A stretch of 64,000 bases of DNA from UBA3951 sp050952125 (lineage in GTDB: Bacteria > Bacillota > Sulfobacillia > Fermentithermobacillales > Fermentithermobacillaceae). The number at the start of each line of letters is the position of its first letter. The stretch's first letter is position 1. The position numbers were made by a program, and so were the translations under genes. Under the pieces are notes generated by a model. That model had not been told where the DNA came from. It saw nothing but the letters and a program-made list of their open reading frames with translations, and made no database searches. This document shows positions 26,625-34,793 of the stretch, one piece after another. The stretch spans positions 248,001-312,000 of the forward strand of contig JBMNKK010000003.1 in NCBI GenBank assembly GCA_050952125.1, written 5' to 3'.

Positions 26625-27388
26625 CTGGCAAAAGCTCCTAATAGGCTCTCCAGGATATTCCTCAGCGTAAGAGTGATTTCCTGCGTAAATATGCCGTAGA
26701 ATCCGACAGATGCCGACAAGACAATGAATCCTACGAGAGATTTCACCGGCATGCCGACCAAGAACACGTTCATCTGAGGTACGCTCTTCGCCACCACACC
26801 CATGGCTACGTCGGTGATAAGGATGGCTGCCCAAACCGGACATGACAGGACCAGGCCGATGAGCAGCATCTTCCCTGCGGTTTCTATGCTCAGCGCCGCC
26901 CAGGCCGCGTTTATCGTAGCGCCGCCCGCGGGGATCAATGTAAACGATTCTGCCAGTCCCCGGATGAACAGGTGGTGCCCGTCAAGCATCATGAACATGA
27001 CGGTGACGAGGAGATACTTGAATATGCCCATCAGGGGCGATGAAGAACCGCGAGCAGGGTCCACCACATTGGCAAGTCCGAACCCTATGCTCACGTCCAC
27101 CATGTGGCCGGCGACCTCTATTGCGGCCATAAGCGCCGCCGCAACGAAGCCTACGAACAGCCCGAAGAATATCTCGCCAAGAAACGACTTCGCCATGCCC
27201 GCATATGAATCCGGCATCGGGATCGCGTTTGCGAAGCCCGCAAGAAAAAAGCTGGTCACAAGGCTGAGACCTACCTTCACCGCGGAAGGGATGTACCGCG
27301 CTGCGAGGACCGGGGCCGTGACGAATATGCCCGTCGTGCGCAGGAACACGCACATGAACGGGAACAGAACCGGAGTCAGTTCTCCCAC
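26621..27388 (-). CDS. fliR: Flagellar export gate protein FliR
   Basis: Membrane component of the FliPQR export channel, 255 residues with about six hydrophobic helices. Family marks include VGLSLVTSFFLAG, FFGLFVGFVAAALMAAIEVAG, and the PVWAAILITDVAMGVVAKSVPQMNVF segment with GMPVKSLVGF. It follows fliQ by 36 bases and overlaps flhB by 4. Confidence 0.95.
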   Translation of the reverse strand: MGELTPVLFPFMCVFLRTTGIFVTAPVLAARYIPSAVKVGLSLVTSFFLAGFANAIPMPDSYAGMAKSFLGEIFFGLFVGFVAAALMAAIEVAGHMVDVSIGFGLANVVDPARGSSSPLMGIFKYLLVTVMFMMLDGHHLFIRGLAESFTLIPAGGATINAAWAALSIETAGKMLLIGLVLSCPVWAAILITDVAMGVVAKSVPQMNVFLVGMPVKSLVGFIVLSASVGFYGIFTQEITLTLRNILESLLGAFAR

Positions 27389-27424
27389 GTCCTCACCTCC
27401 TCGCGATAGCGTACGGACACGCCT

Positions 27425-27694
27425 TTATCCCCCAATGGCCGGCAGCCTCTGGATCACGCGCTCGGCAAATGAGGCGAGAGTCCTCAGCATCCAGCCTCCA
27501 AACAAGAGCAAGCTCAGCACGACCCCAAGCACCTTGGGGACAAACGTGAGCGTCTGGTCGTGAATCTGCGTTGTAGCCTGAAACACCGAGATAAGGAACC
27601 CTATCGCCACCGAAACGCCGAGGCACGGTGCGGCGACGAGGAGCACCACCGTAAGGGCCTCGCGGCCGATGGCCAAAGCCTCATCGATTGTCAT
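27425..27694 (-). CDS. fliQ: Flagellar export gate protein FliQ
   Basis: Small two-helix channel subunit of 89 residues. Typical sequence includes ALTVVLLVAAPCLGVSV in the first helix, the loop FQATTQIHDQTLTFVPK, and the second helix. The ATG overlaps the fliOP stop by 4 bases, in the conserved fliP-fliQ-fliR order. Confidence 0.95.
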   Translation of the reverse strand: MTIDEALAIGREALTVVLLVAAPCLGVSVAIGFLISVFQATTQIHDQTLTFVPKVLGVVLSLLLFGGWMLRTLASFAERVIQRLPAIGG

Positions 27695-28896
27695 GACGCG
27701 AACCCCCCGATCAGAGACTTAGTGATTAGACTCCAGCCGTCTACCAGCACGAACAGCAGCAGTTTGAACGGCAGAGAGATCAAGACCGGAGGGAGCATCA
27801 TCATGCCCATTGACATTAGAGTGGAGGCCACCACCATATCGATGACCAAAAAGGGCAAGTAGAGCATGAACCCCATCTCAAAAGCGGTCCTCAACTCGGA
27901 GATGGCAAAGGCGGGGACAACCTGGAAAAGCGACATCTCTTGCGGCGTGGCCGGCGCCTCTCTTCCGCCGAGGGTCGCGAACAAAGTCAAGTCCTTTTCG
28001 CGCGTCTCGCGGAGCATGAACTCCTTCATGGGCTCCGACGCGAGATTGAAGGCCTCTTGCCCGGTAATCGTCCCTGCTATGTAGGGATCTAGCGCAGTAT
28101 CGTACACCGCTGTCCAAGTAGGTGCCATCACGAAGAACGTCAAGATCAGTGCGAGCCCGATTAGCACCTGGTTCGGAGGGGTTTGCTGGGTCCCTAGGCC
28201 CGACCTGAGGAACGAGAAGACGATGACCATTCTCGTAAACGAAGTGGTCAGCATCACGATGGCGGGCGCGAGCGACAGCACGGTGAGAAGGCCCAAAATG
28301 CCTAAGGACGTGCCCAGCCCGCCTTCCGGCGCCTTGCCGTCAATGGTTATGTCGATGTCGGGAATAGGCAGGTCGGCCGGCGCCCCTAGGCACATAGACG
28401 CCGGGAGCAGGGCCGAACCGAACGCGATGAGAATCGCCAGTACCAGCATCATGCGCCTACCGGATAGGCGCTTCTTCACTTTGCGGAATTCATCGGATAG
28501 AAAACGCGAAAACCCGAAAGACTCCGGACGCTCGGCTTCTGCCGCCTCTTCTTCAGTGGACAAAGCAAAACCGAGAGTGCCGCACGGGTCTTTCGGCGAC
28601 ATCTCTTTCAAGAGATTGACGCTATTGTCGGTCACTCCGAGAACAAGCTTGCTGCTGCCGGCTCGCACCAGGCATACTAACCTGGTCTTGCCGAGGCTCA
28701 CGGTCTCAAGTACCTCCAGCGACTTGCCGACCTTGTTTAGGCTACCTTTCTGTCCCCACATCCTGGTGATGAGAACCGATCCGCCCACCAGGAACCCCAT
28801 GAAACCTAAAATCTTGAGAAGTTCAGCGAGCAAATTAGAATCCATGCTGTCGCCGGAAATGCCGGCGGGCACCCCCCTTGTCTCTCTATCTCCCAC
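27691..28896 (-). CDS. fliP: FliO-FliP fusion, flagellar export gate
   Basis: One continuous 401-residue frame that joins two normally separate proteins. Residues about 18-142 match FliO: a single N-terminal helix (LLKILGFMGFLVGGSVLI), then a small beta domain (LEVLETVSLGKTRLVCLV) and an acidic tail. Residues about 149-401 are a complete FliP with signal-like helix (MMLVLAILIAFGSALLPAS), SFTRMVIVFSFLRSGLGTQQ, PPNQVLIGLALILTFFVMAP and the C-terminal gate helices. No ribosome site precedes the internal Met149-Met150, and no stop separates the parts. The start is a GTG with a weak AGGA site; Met18 is an alternative. FliO normally assists FliP ring assembly. Confidence 0.92.
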   Translation of the reverse strand: MGDRETRGVPAGISGDSMDSNLLAELLKILGFMGFLVGGSVLITRMWGQKGSLNKVGKSLEVLETVSLGKTRLVCLVRAGSSKLVLGVTDNSVNLLKEMSPKDPCGTLGFALSTEEEAAEAERPESFGFSRFLSDEFRKVKKRLSGRRMMLVLAILIAFGSALLPASMCLGAPADLPIPDIDITIDGKAPEGGLGTSLGILGLLTVLSLAPAIVMLTTSFTRMVIVFSFLRSGLGTQQTPPNQVLIGLALILTFFVMAPTWTAVYDTALDPYIAGTITGQEAFNLASEPMKEFMLRETREKDLTLFATLGGREAPATPQEMSLFQVVPAFAISELRTAFEMGFMLYLPFLVIDMVVASTLMSMGMMMLPPVLISLPFKLLLFVLVDGWSLITKSLIGGFAS

Positions 28897-28926
28897 CGTT
28901 TCCTGCGCCGTCCTAAGCGATAAAGG

Positions 28927-29439
28927 CTACTGAGTTATCTTTCTTGCTCCCTTATCGATGGCGCTCTTCGAGACTATGTCATGGACCCTCACGCCGAAGT
29001 TTTCGTCGACCACCACAACCTCGCCGTGGGCGAAAACTTTGCCGTTCACCAGGACGTCCACGCTTTCACCTGCGGCCTTGTCGAGTTCAACGACCGAACC
29101 CACTGTCAGGTTCAAGAGATCCTTCACAAAGCACCTGGCCCTACCTAGCTCAACGCTGATCTGGAGCGGCACGTCCAAGAGAACATCCATGCCGGCCACT
29201 GGCACTTCGACCGTGTCATCTTTTGAGAACTCGGCGAAGACAACCGGCTGAACTTCCGGCTTCTTGGCATCCGGCTCTTTCTGGCCCTTCTTTGGAGCCT
29301 CCATTTCCTTGGGCGCGGCTGACAGAGCCGCTTTGCGCTTTGCCGGCGCAGCAGGCACAGGCGCGTCCTCCTTCAGGGGCTCATCATTTACAGGGTCGCC
29401 TTTCAGCAAGGCGTCAATTTCTTCTTGGCTGAGATTCAT
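28927..29439 (-). CDS. fliN: Flagellar motor switch protein FliN (short FliY-like form)
   Basis: C-ring switch protein of 170 residues. It opens with MNLSQEEIDALLKG, the CheY-binding type motif found at the start of FliM and FliY. A charged, Ala/Pro/Lys-rich linker (residues 15-75) follows, and then a SpoA/FliN domain (LLDVPLQISVELGRARCFVKDLL, VGSVVELDKAAGESVDVLVNG). The CheC-like phosphatase domain that fills the middle of B. subtilis FliY is missing. Its start overlaps the fliM stop by one base. Confidence 0.94.
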   Translation of the reverse strand: MNLSQEEIDALLKGDPVNDEPLKEDAPVPAAPAKRKAALSAAPKEMEAPKKGQKEPDAKKPEVQPVVFAEFSKDDTVEVPVAGMDVLLDVPLQISVELGRARCFVKDLLNLTVGSVVELDKAAGESVDVLVNGKVFAHGEVVVVDENFGVRVHDIVSKSAIDKGARKITQ

Positions 29440-30434
29440 CAGAATGGGTCCTCCTCTCCGTTCTCCGCCACGGCGACTATGCGAGCCGCAAGCCTGCTGC
29501 CTACGCGTCCAACTTTGGCCAGGAACTTCGGCTTGCCAAAGATGTAAATCGTGGCATACCCGTCTTTCGGAACGTTAAGCTCGATCGAGTCGCCCGGCTC
29601 AAGCGATAGGAGATCTTGAACCGAGAGAGCGGCATCTCCTAGCCTGCAACTTAGCGGAACTTCGATGTCCTCAATGGCGCTGGACATGAGTTCGCTCGTT
29701 CCCTTGTCCTCTTCGGCTCTACTCCCTCGCGAGAACCAACGACTGGCAGACAGCGCGGGGAGTATAGGTTCCAGGAGCGAGTACGGCATACAAAACTCGA
29801 CCGTACCCGTCTGAGACCCGAACTTCACCGACACGCTCACCGATAACACCATTTCGTTCGGAGGCAGCGCCTGCTGAACGAACAACGGGTTGACTTCCAG
29901 AGACGATACAAGAAGGTTGTGCGCGTCAATGCGGTACTCCCGGACAGCATCCCGGAAGATATCCACTATGGACTGAACCACCCTTTTTGTCATGGCCAGC
30001 TCGATCTCTGTAAGAGTCCTGGAAATGCCCGGCGGGTTTCCGCCGCCGCCGCAGAGCCTGTCCAACATAGGAAGCACTACTCGCAGCCCCACGTTTACAA
30101 GCATGTTCGACGGAAGGTCACCCCAAGAAACAATCCCGACGCAGCACGGACTCGCCAGCCCCTTGGCGAACTCCGAATATGTAACCTGGTCCACCGAATT
30201 CACGTTCACGTGAATGGCCATCCTGAAAAGCCCCGAAAAATACGAAGTCAATTGCCGTGAGAAGTTGTCAAACAGCAACTGGGCACCCCTCAGGTGGTCC
30301 TTAGAGAACTTGTCGGGCCGCCTGAAATCGTATACCCGCAATCTGGGCTTCGCTAGTTGCGGTTTTTCCTCGGCTTCGCTCTGCTTCATCACCGAGTTTA
30401 CAAGCGCTTCTATCTCTTGCTGTGTAAGCGCCAA
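29439..30434 (-). CDS. fliM: Flagellar motor switch protein FliM
   Basis: C-ring protein that binds phosphorylated CheY and sets rotation direction. The 331 residues include the N-terminal LTQQEIEALVNSV motif, the central CheC-like domain (YDFRRPDKFSKDHLRGAQLL, FSRQLTSYFSG, LTEIELAMTKRVVQSI) and a C-terminal SpoA domain (VQDLLSLEPGDSIELN). It is followed directly by fliN. No CheY gene is in this window. Confidence 0.96.
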   Translation of the reverse strand: MALTQQEIEALVNSVMKQSEAEEKPQLAKPRLRVYDFRRPDKFSKDHLRGAQLLFDNFSRQLTSYFSGLFRMAIHVNVNSVDQVTYSEFAKGLASPCCVGIVSWGDLPSNMLVNVGLRVVLPMLDRLCGGGGNPPGISRTLTEIELAMTKRVVQSIVDIFRDAVREYRIDAHNLLVSSLEVNPLFVQQALPPNEMVLSVSVSVKFGSQTGTVEFCMPYSLLEPILPALSASRWFSRGSRAEEDKGTSELMSSAIEDIEVPLSCRLGDAALSVQDLLSLEPGDSIELNVPKDGYATIYIFGKPKFLAKVGRVGSRLAARIVAVAENGEEDPF

Positions 30435-30459
30435 GCCGCCCCCCCCTTTCCTTTCTCCG

Positions 30460-30891
30460 CTACTGGATTACGAATTCCGAGAAATACACGTCGTACACTG
30501 CATTCGGGCACTTTGCATCCATCCGGTCACGGATCTCTTTTTGAAGGTCTCTTAGCCCGTTCTCGCCGGATAGGTCTGCGTAGGTCTTCGAGCGAAGAAG
30601 CGCGTAGATATCCGTCTTGAGCTCACTTGCCTTGTTCGTGATTCCTTCGCTCCTCGCCATGTCGACCTCAAGATCGACCGAGACTCTGATGAAGCGCCCG
30701 CTGTCAGCCAGGTTGGTCATGAACTGCCCGAGGCTTATGACAACCAACTGAACCTCCGGCTCGGGCTTCGGTTTTGGCTGGCCCCCTCCAAACATAGGGA
30801 AACCCCATACCTTGGAGGCCGCCACATAGCCCACCCCTGCCGTCACGGCCAGAGCCAAGACTATGAGCAGGATCCTCTTCATCCACATCAC
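30460..30891 (-). CDS. fliL: Flagellar basal-body-associated protein FliL
   Basis: Single-pass membrane protein that surrounds the stator and supports torque. The 143 residues have one N-terminal helix (MKRILLIVLALAVTAGVGYV), a short proline-rich linker, and the FliL domain, with GQFMTNLADSGRFIRVSVDLEVD and the C-terminal MDAKCPNAVYDVYFSEFVIQ. It sits between motB and fliM. Confidence 0.93.
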   Translation of the reverse strand: MMWMKRILLIVLALAVTAGVGYVAASKVWGFPMFGGGQPKPKPEPEVQLVVISLGQFMTNLADSGRFIRVSVDLEVDMARSEGITNKASELKTDIYALLRSKTYADLSGENGLRDLQKEIRDRMDAKCPNAVYDVYFSEFVIQ

Positions 30892-30915
30892 CTCCGTCTA
30901 CCCATCCGTTTCCTT

Positions 30916-31659
30916 CTATTGAATCGGGGGCTCGCCCCCGGCCAAGGAAGGCCTCAGTATCACCACGTCGACTCGCCTGTTTCGCTGGCGGCCTTTAGCA
31001 GTCTCGTTGGTGTCAATCGGTCGAAACTCCGCGTAACCGGCCACCTGGAGTTTTGTCTCGTCAATGCCGCTCTTTTCGATGAAAAAGCGCACCACGCTTC
31101 CGGCACGTCCCGTCGAGAGCTCCCAGTTTGACGGAAACCTCTCGGTGGCAATCGGCCAGTCGTCGGTGTGTCCCTCAACCCTTATGGGGTTCTCAAGATC
31201 CTTGATCATGGCTCCCACTTGAGTAAGTGCCGCTGCTGCCTCGGGCCTAATATCCGCGCTGCCCAAGTCAAACAGCACCGAATCGGCAAAGCGGAGGATG
31301 AGCCCTCGCTCGTCCATTTCCACCGAAACCTTCCCGGCGAACCCGGTGGCCTCAAGCTCGCGTGCGAATTGCTCGCCGGTCGCCCGGAGTTGCTCAAGCT
31401 CCATGGCCGCGACGGCCGCGGCAGGGTCTGGGAGCGCGCTCTGTCCGCCGTCTCCCGGAAGGACCGATGCGCCTCCGTCGAGCATGACGCCGGTCGCCCG
31501 CGAATAGGACTCGGTGATCGCTTTGAACTTGGCCGCGTCCAGAATTGACATCGAGTACAACATGATAAAAAACGTCATGAGCAGCGTAACCATGTCAGCA
31601 TAGGAGTTCAGCCAGGGCTGACTCCTGGGAGCGTCGTCATTTCGGGTGTGTCTTGCCAC
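30916..31659 (-). CDS. motB: Flagellar stator protein MotB
   Basis: Stator subunit that anchors the motor to peptidoglycan, 247 residues. It has one N-terminal helix (NSYADMVTLLMTFFIMLYSM) in which Asp22 is the likely ion-binding residue. A plug/linker follows, then an OmpA-like peptidoglycan-binding domain (VRVEGHTDDWPI-type motif, NWELSTGRAGSVVRFF, GQRNRRVDVVI-type end). It follows motA by 5 bases. Whether the ion is H+ or Na+ cannot be told reliably. Confidence 0.95.
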   Translation of the reverse strand: MARHTRNDDAPRSQPWLNSYADMVTLLMTFFIMLYSMSILDAAKFKAITESYSRATGVMLDGGASVLPGDGGQSALPDPAAAVAAMELEQLRATGEQFARELEATGFAGKVSVEMDERGLILRFADSVLFDLGSADIRPEAAAALTQVGAMIKDLENPIRVEGHTDDWPIATERFPSNWELSTGRAGSVVRFFIEKSGIDETKLQVAGYAEFRPIDTNETAKGRQRNRRVDVVILRPSLAGGEPPIQ

Positions 31660-31664
31660 CGCTC

Positions 31665-32447
31665 CTAGACCTCCCTTCTGGACGGCATTGCTACTCTTTC
31701 GCGTTCTTTAGGAGCCAAGAATGACTTCAGCTTCTCCTGCACTACACGAGGGTTGTCTCCCGCCTGAATGGAGAGCACGCCCTCAACGATCGCTTCCTTA
31801 ACAAATACCTCTCGCGCGCTTCGGTTCTTTAGCTTGGTCGCGATGGGTAGGGCAAACATGTTTGCGAGAGCAGAACCGTAGAAAGTGGTTACCAGCGCCA
31901 CTGCCATGCCGGCTCCGATCTCATCCGGACTGTTGAGTTTGAGGAGCATCTGGATCAAGCCGATGAGAGTACCCAGCATTCCAAATGCGGGGGCCATAGC
32001 GCCGATCGTCTCGAAAACGGCTTGTCCGGTCTTGTGCCGGTCAGAGACGAACGCGATCTCGGTCTCAAGTATGTTGCGCACCAGTTCTTGAGTAGTCCCG
32101 TCCACTACGAGACGGATGCCCTTCTGAAGAAACGGATCCTTGAGGTGGTTGGCATCTTCGTCCAAGGCCAACAGGCCCTCTCTGCGGGCCTTGTCGGCAA
32201 ACTGAACCAGGGTGTTGATAGTCTCGCCTATGTCGGTCTCTTTGGAGAGATAGGCCTGCTTTGTGATCTTCATCACGTCCAGGAAGGTCTCTAGAGAGAA
32301 ACTCATGAGCGTAGCGCACATGGTTCCGCCCAGAGTGATGAAGAGGGACGGCGGATCCCAGAACGGCCTCAAGGGGCCGCCCAACAGCATCCCTACAATC
32401 ACTACTATGAACACTGCTATGGAGCCTATTAGGGTTGCAAGATCCAT
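31665..32447 (-). CDS. motA: Flagellar stator protein MotA
   Basis: Four-helix stator channel subunit, 260 residues from the chosen ATG. It shows MDLATLIGSIAVFIVVIVGM, the cytoplasmic segment with charged residues ARREGLLALDEDAN, and the last two helices in GAMAPAFGMLGTLIGLIQML and VALVTTFYGSALANMFALPI. The open frame extends 13 codons upstream, but ATG at 32447 begins the first helix as in the family and has a GGGGTG site. It is cotranscribed with motB. Confidence 0.95.
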   Translation of the reverse strand: MDLATLIGSIAVFIVVIVGMLLGGPLRPFWDPPSLFITLGGTMCATLMSFSLETFLDVMKITKQAYLSKETDIGETINTLVQFADKARREGLLALDEDANHLKDPFLQKGIRLVVDGTTQELVRNILETEIAFVSDRHKTGQAVFETIGAMAPAFGMLGTLIGLIQMLLKLNSPDEIGAGMAVALVTTFYGSALANMFALPIATKLKNRSAREVFVKEAIVEGVLSIQAGDNPRVVQEKLKSFLAPKERERVAMPSRREV

Positions 32448-32522
32448 TTCAACACCCCGTTTTTGGAGAACCCGGCTCCGGCGCACCCATCTGCGGAGAA
32501 GCGCCGGAGCCTCTATCTACCG

Positions 32523-33758
32523 TTATCTCCTAAGGTTCACGAGTTCTTGGAGAAGCTCGTCCGAAACCGTGATGATCCTCGAGTTTGCCTGGAATCCGCG
32601 CTGCGTGATGATCATCTGCGTGAACTCCTCTGAAAGGTCCACGTTGGACATCTCAAGCGAGCTCGGCGCTATGCTGCCTCGCCCGGAAGTTCCGGCGTCA
32701 CCGATGTCCGCGTCGCCTGAGTTGTTGGACTCGATATAGAGGCTCTTGCCGAGTTTCTGGAGGCCGCCCGGGTTGGCGAAGTTCGCCACCGCCAGCTGGC
32801 CAAGTACTCTAGTCTGTCCGTTTGAGTAGAACCCTGAAATCACACCCTTGGAGTCAAAGGTGTACGACTCGAGGGTGCCTGTGGCATGCCCGTCCACCAC
32901 ATCAGTGTCGATGGTCGTGGGACCGGCTACCTGGGTCACTCCAGTAAAGTCCAAGTCAACCGTTATTGGAGATACCGCACCCGGAGTTAAGACGAGCGCG
33001 TTTGTGACAGTTGTCGCCGCATGATGGCCGGTAACGTCGAACGTGATGGTGCCGTCACCAGCGTCGACCTCGGCGCCCGATGCGGTCCAACTCCATTCGT
33101 TATCGGCCGTCTTCTCGAAGGTCACGGTGATCGTGTGCGTGCCGCCCTGAGAGTCGTAGACCGTGAACGGGACCTCCTGCGTGTCGCCGATTGCCGCCTC
33201 AGAGTTGAGGTTCTTGTGCCAGGAAGCCTTGGTAGTCGCCTTTGCGTCCATGTTTGACCCGATGGCTATCTTGATCGCCTCAAGTCCGCTTTCGGTTCGC
33301 TGAGCCGGCAGCGTCCCGGTGAGAGGATCCAGCCCCCAGCCCAAGACTTTGCGGCCTTCCGCGTCTACCAATACGCCGTCTCCGTCGGTATCAAAGGCCC
33401 CGACGCGGGTATATGCTCTACCCTGGCCGTCTTGCACTACGAAAAACCCCTTACCCTCGATGGCCACATCAGACATTCTCGACGTGGGCTGAAGGTTGCC
33501 GGAGTTGTGGTTGGTGTTGATACTCGCCACGGTCACACCAAGGCCAACCTGCATAGGGTTCATGCCCCCGCGCTCAGTGGTGCTGGTGCCCGAAGGCGAA
33601 CTGGCTCCGCGAAGCGTCTGGCTAAAGACCTCCTGAAAGTTGACGCTGGAGGACTTGAAGCCGGGCGTGTTCACGTTGGCCACGTTATTGCCGATTACGT
33701 CCATCCTAGTCTGGTGGGTCCTGAGACCCGATACAGCGCTGAACAACGAGCGCATCAT
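32523..33758 (-). CDS. flgE: Flagellar hook protein FlgE
   Basis: Hook subunit of 411 residues. The N-terminal rod/hook motif (LFSAVSGLRTHQTRMDVIGNN and VANVNTPGFKSS) and the C-terminal helix (NVDLSEEFTQMIITQRGFQANS) mark the family. The middle (about 150-320) is the variable outer domain with Thr/Asp-rich repeats. It is exported through the type III gate. The small flbD gene that often follows flgE is absent: only 75 bases separate flgE and motA. Confidence 0.95.
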   Translation of the reverse strand: MMRSLFSAVSGLRTHQTRMDVIGNNVANVNTPGFKSSSVNFQEVFSQTLRGASSPSGTSTTERGGMNPMQVGLGVTVASINTNHNSGNLQPTSRMSDVAIEGKGFFVVQDGQGRAYTRVGAFDTDGDGVLVDAEGRKVLGWGLDPLTGTLPAQRTESGLEAIKIAIGSNMDAKATTKASWHKNLNSEAAIGDTQEVPFTVYDSQGGTHTITVTFEKTADNEWSWTASGAEVDAGDGTITFDVTGHHAATTVTNALVLTPGAVSPITVDLDFTGVTQVAGPTTIDTDVVDGHATGTLESYTFDSKGVISGFYSNGQTRVLGQLAVANFANPGGLQKLGKSLYIESNNSGDADIGDAGTSGRGSIAPSSLEMSNVDLSEEFTQMIITQRGFQANSRIITVSDELLQELVNLRR

Positions 33759-33880
33759 GGTTCTTCACTAACCCCTTTCGAATTTCGGATTTCCCGGCTC
33801 TCCTTCACTCGTTCCGGAGAGCTTGGCCTCCCTCAAAAGGGTCCGGCCCGGGTACTGCATGAATCTCGATACCTGGTTCA

Positions 33881-34273
33881 CTACCTGTCGACTACTACCG
33901 CGCTGTCGATGGAGGTGAACACGTTTTCCTTCATCCTCTCTTCGGGGATGACCGTGACCACCGTCCTGGTCTGCGGCGCCACAACAAAGGCCACTCCCTT
34001 CATGAGCACCAGTGTCGACCGCGCTCCCTTAGCCGAGGCCACGTCAACCGCATCTCCCAACTTGGCCAGCCTGTCTCCGTCCATTACCTGACCCCAGGAT
34101 TGAAGCCTTTCCTCCGCGTGCTTTGAGAACGTCACTTGACCTTTCTGAGCCTCGCTGAGTACCTCTGCGAAGGACCTGCCTGCCGGCACCTTCGCCGTTC
34201 CCTGAGGCCGCCCCCCTCGTACCGGGACCGGCGACCGAACCTGTAGCCTCGGGTCAACTACCTTGACTTCCAT
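33881..34273 (-). CDS. Conserved flagellar operon protein (TIGR02530 type)
   Basis: A 130-residue soluble protein that recurs between flgD and flgE in Firmicutes. The family part is FAEVLSEAQKGQVTFSKHAEERL (around residues 35-58) followed by LVLMKGVAFVVAPQTRTVVT. The first 30 residues are Arg/Pro-rich and variable. It overlaps the 3' end of flgD by 20 bases. Its precise role is not known; involvement in hook assembly is inferred from position. Confidence 0.85.
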   Translation of the reverse strand: MEVKVVDPRLQVRSPVPVRGGRPQGTAKVPAGRSFAEVLSEAQKGQVTFSKHAEERLQSWGQVMDGDRLAKLGDAVDVASAKGARSTLVLMKGVAFVVAPQTRTVVTVIPEERMKENVFTSIDSAVVVDR

Positions 34274-34778
34274 CTACCTCTACCTCACATCCTGGATTAG
34301 CCTCCGGAAGTGGGACAACTTCCTCCTCCGCCGCCGGCTCGGGCCGAGCGCCGATGTACACCAAGTTCTCGATGGGGATTAGGCTGTCACCGGACTTCAC
34401 CATGATCAGCCCTCCGTCGAAGCACACCGACTCGATTACGCCGTCTACGATCTCGTTATCGACGACTGCCTTGAAAGTGCTGCCGATGAGCCTCGCCGCC
34501 GACAGCAAGTTCTGGTTTGCCTGCGACACCATCATCCAGTGCAGGGCTTGGGTCACGGTGTTATTGAGTTCACCTATCTGGGACGCGCTGGAGAACTGAG
34601 CCATCTGCGTCAGGAACTCCTGCTCTTTCAGCGGCTCCATAGGGTCCTGGTATCTCAGCTGCGTCAGGAAGATCTGCATGAACTGATCCTGAAGCGCTTG
34701 TGTTTGGCCTGCTCCGAAAGCGCTTGACCCGTACGACGAACCGGCCCTGCCTACACCATCTATCGCCACAATGCTCAC
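34254..34778 (-). CDS. flgD: Flagellar hook capping protein FlgD
   Basis: Scaffold cap needed for hook polymerisation, 174 residues. The conserved N-terminal segment is DQFMQIFLTQLRYQDPMEPL followed by KEQEFLTQMAQFSSASQIGEL. A short beta domain (LIGSTFKAVVDNEIVDGVIE) follows and then an acidic tail. It is shorter than enteric FlgD, as is usual in Firmicutes. It follows fliK by 15 bases. Confidence 0.93.
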   Translation of the reverse strand: MSIVAIDGVGRAGSSYGSSAFGAGQTQALQDQFMQIFLTQLRYQDPMEPLKEQEFLTQMAQFSSASQIGELNNTVTQALHWMMVSQANQNLLSAARLIGSTFKAVVDNEIVDGVIESVCFDGGLIMVKSGDSLIPIENLVYIGARPEPAAEEEVVPLPEANPGCEVEVDGSQGS

Positions 34779-34793
34779 CTCCTTTCAGTTGCC

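Noticed and set aside
28440..28455. Separate start for FliP at Met149/Met150 inside the fusion
   Set aside because: No ribosome-binding sequence precedes it and no stop ends the FliO part, so separate genes are not supported.
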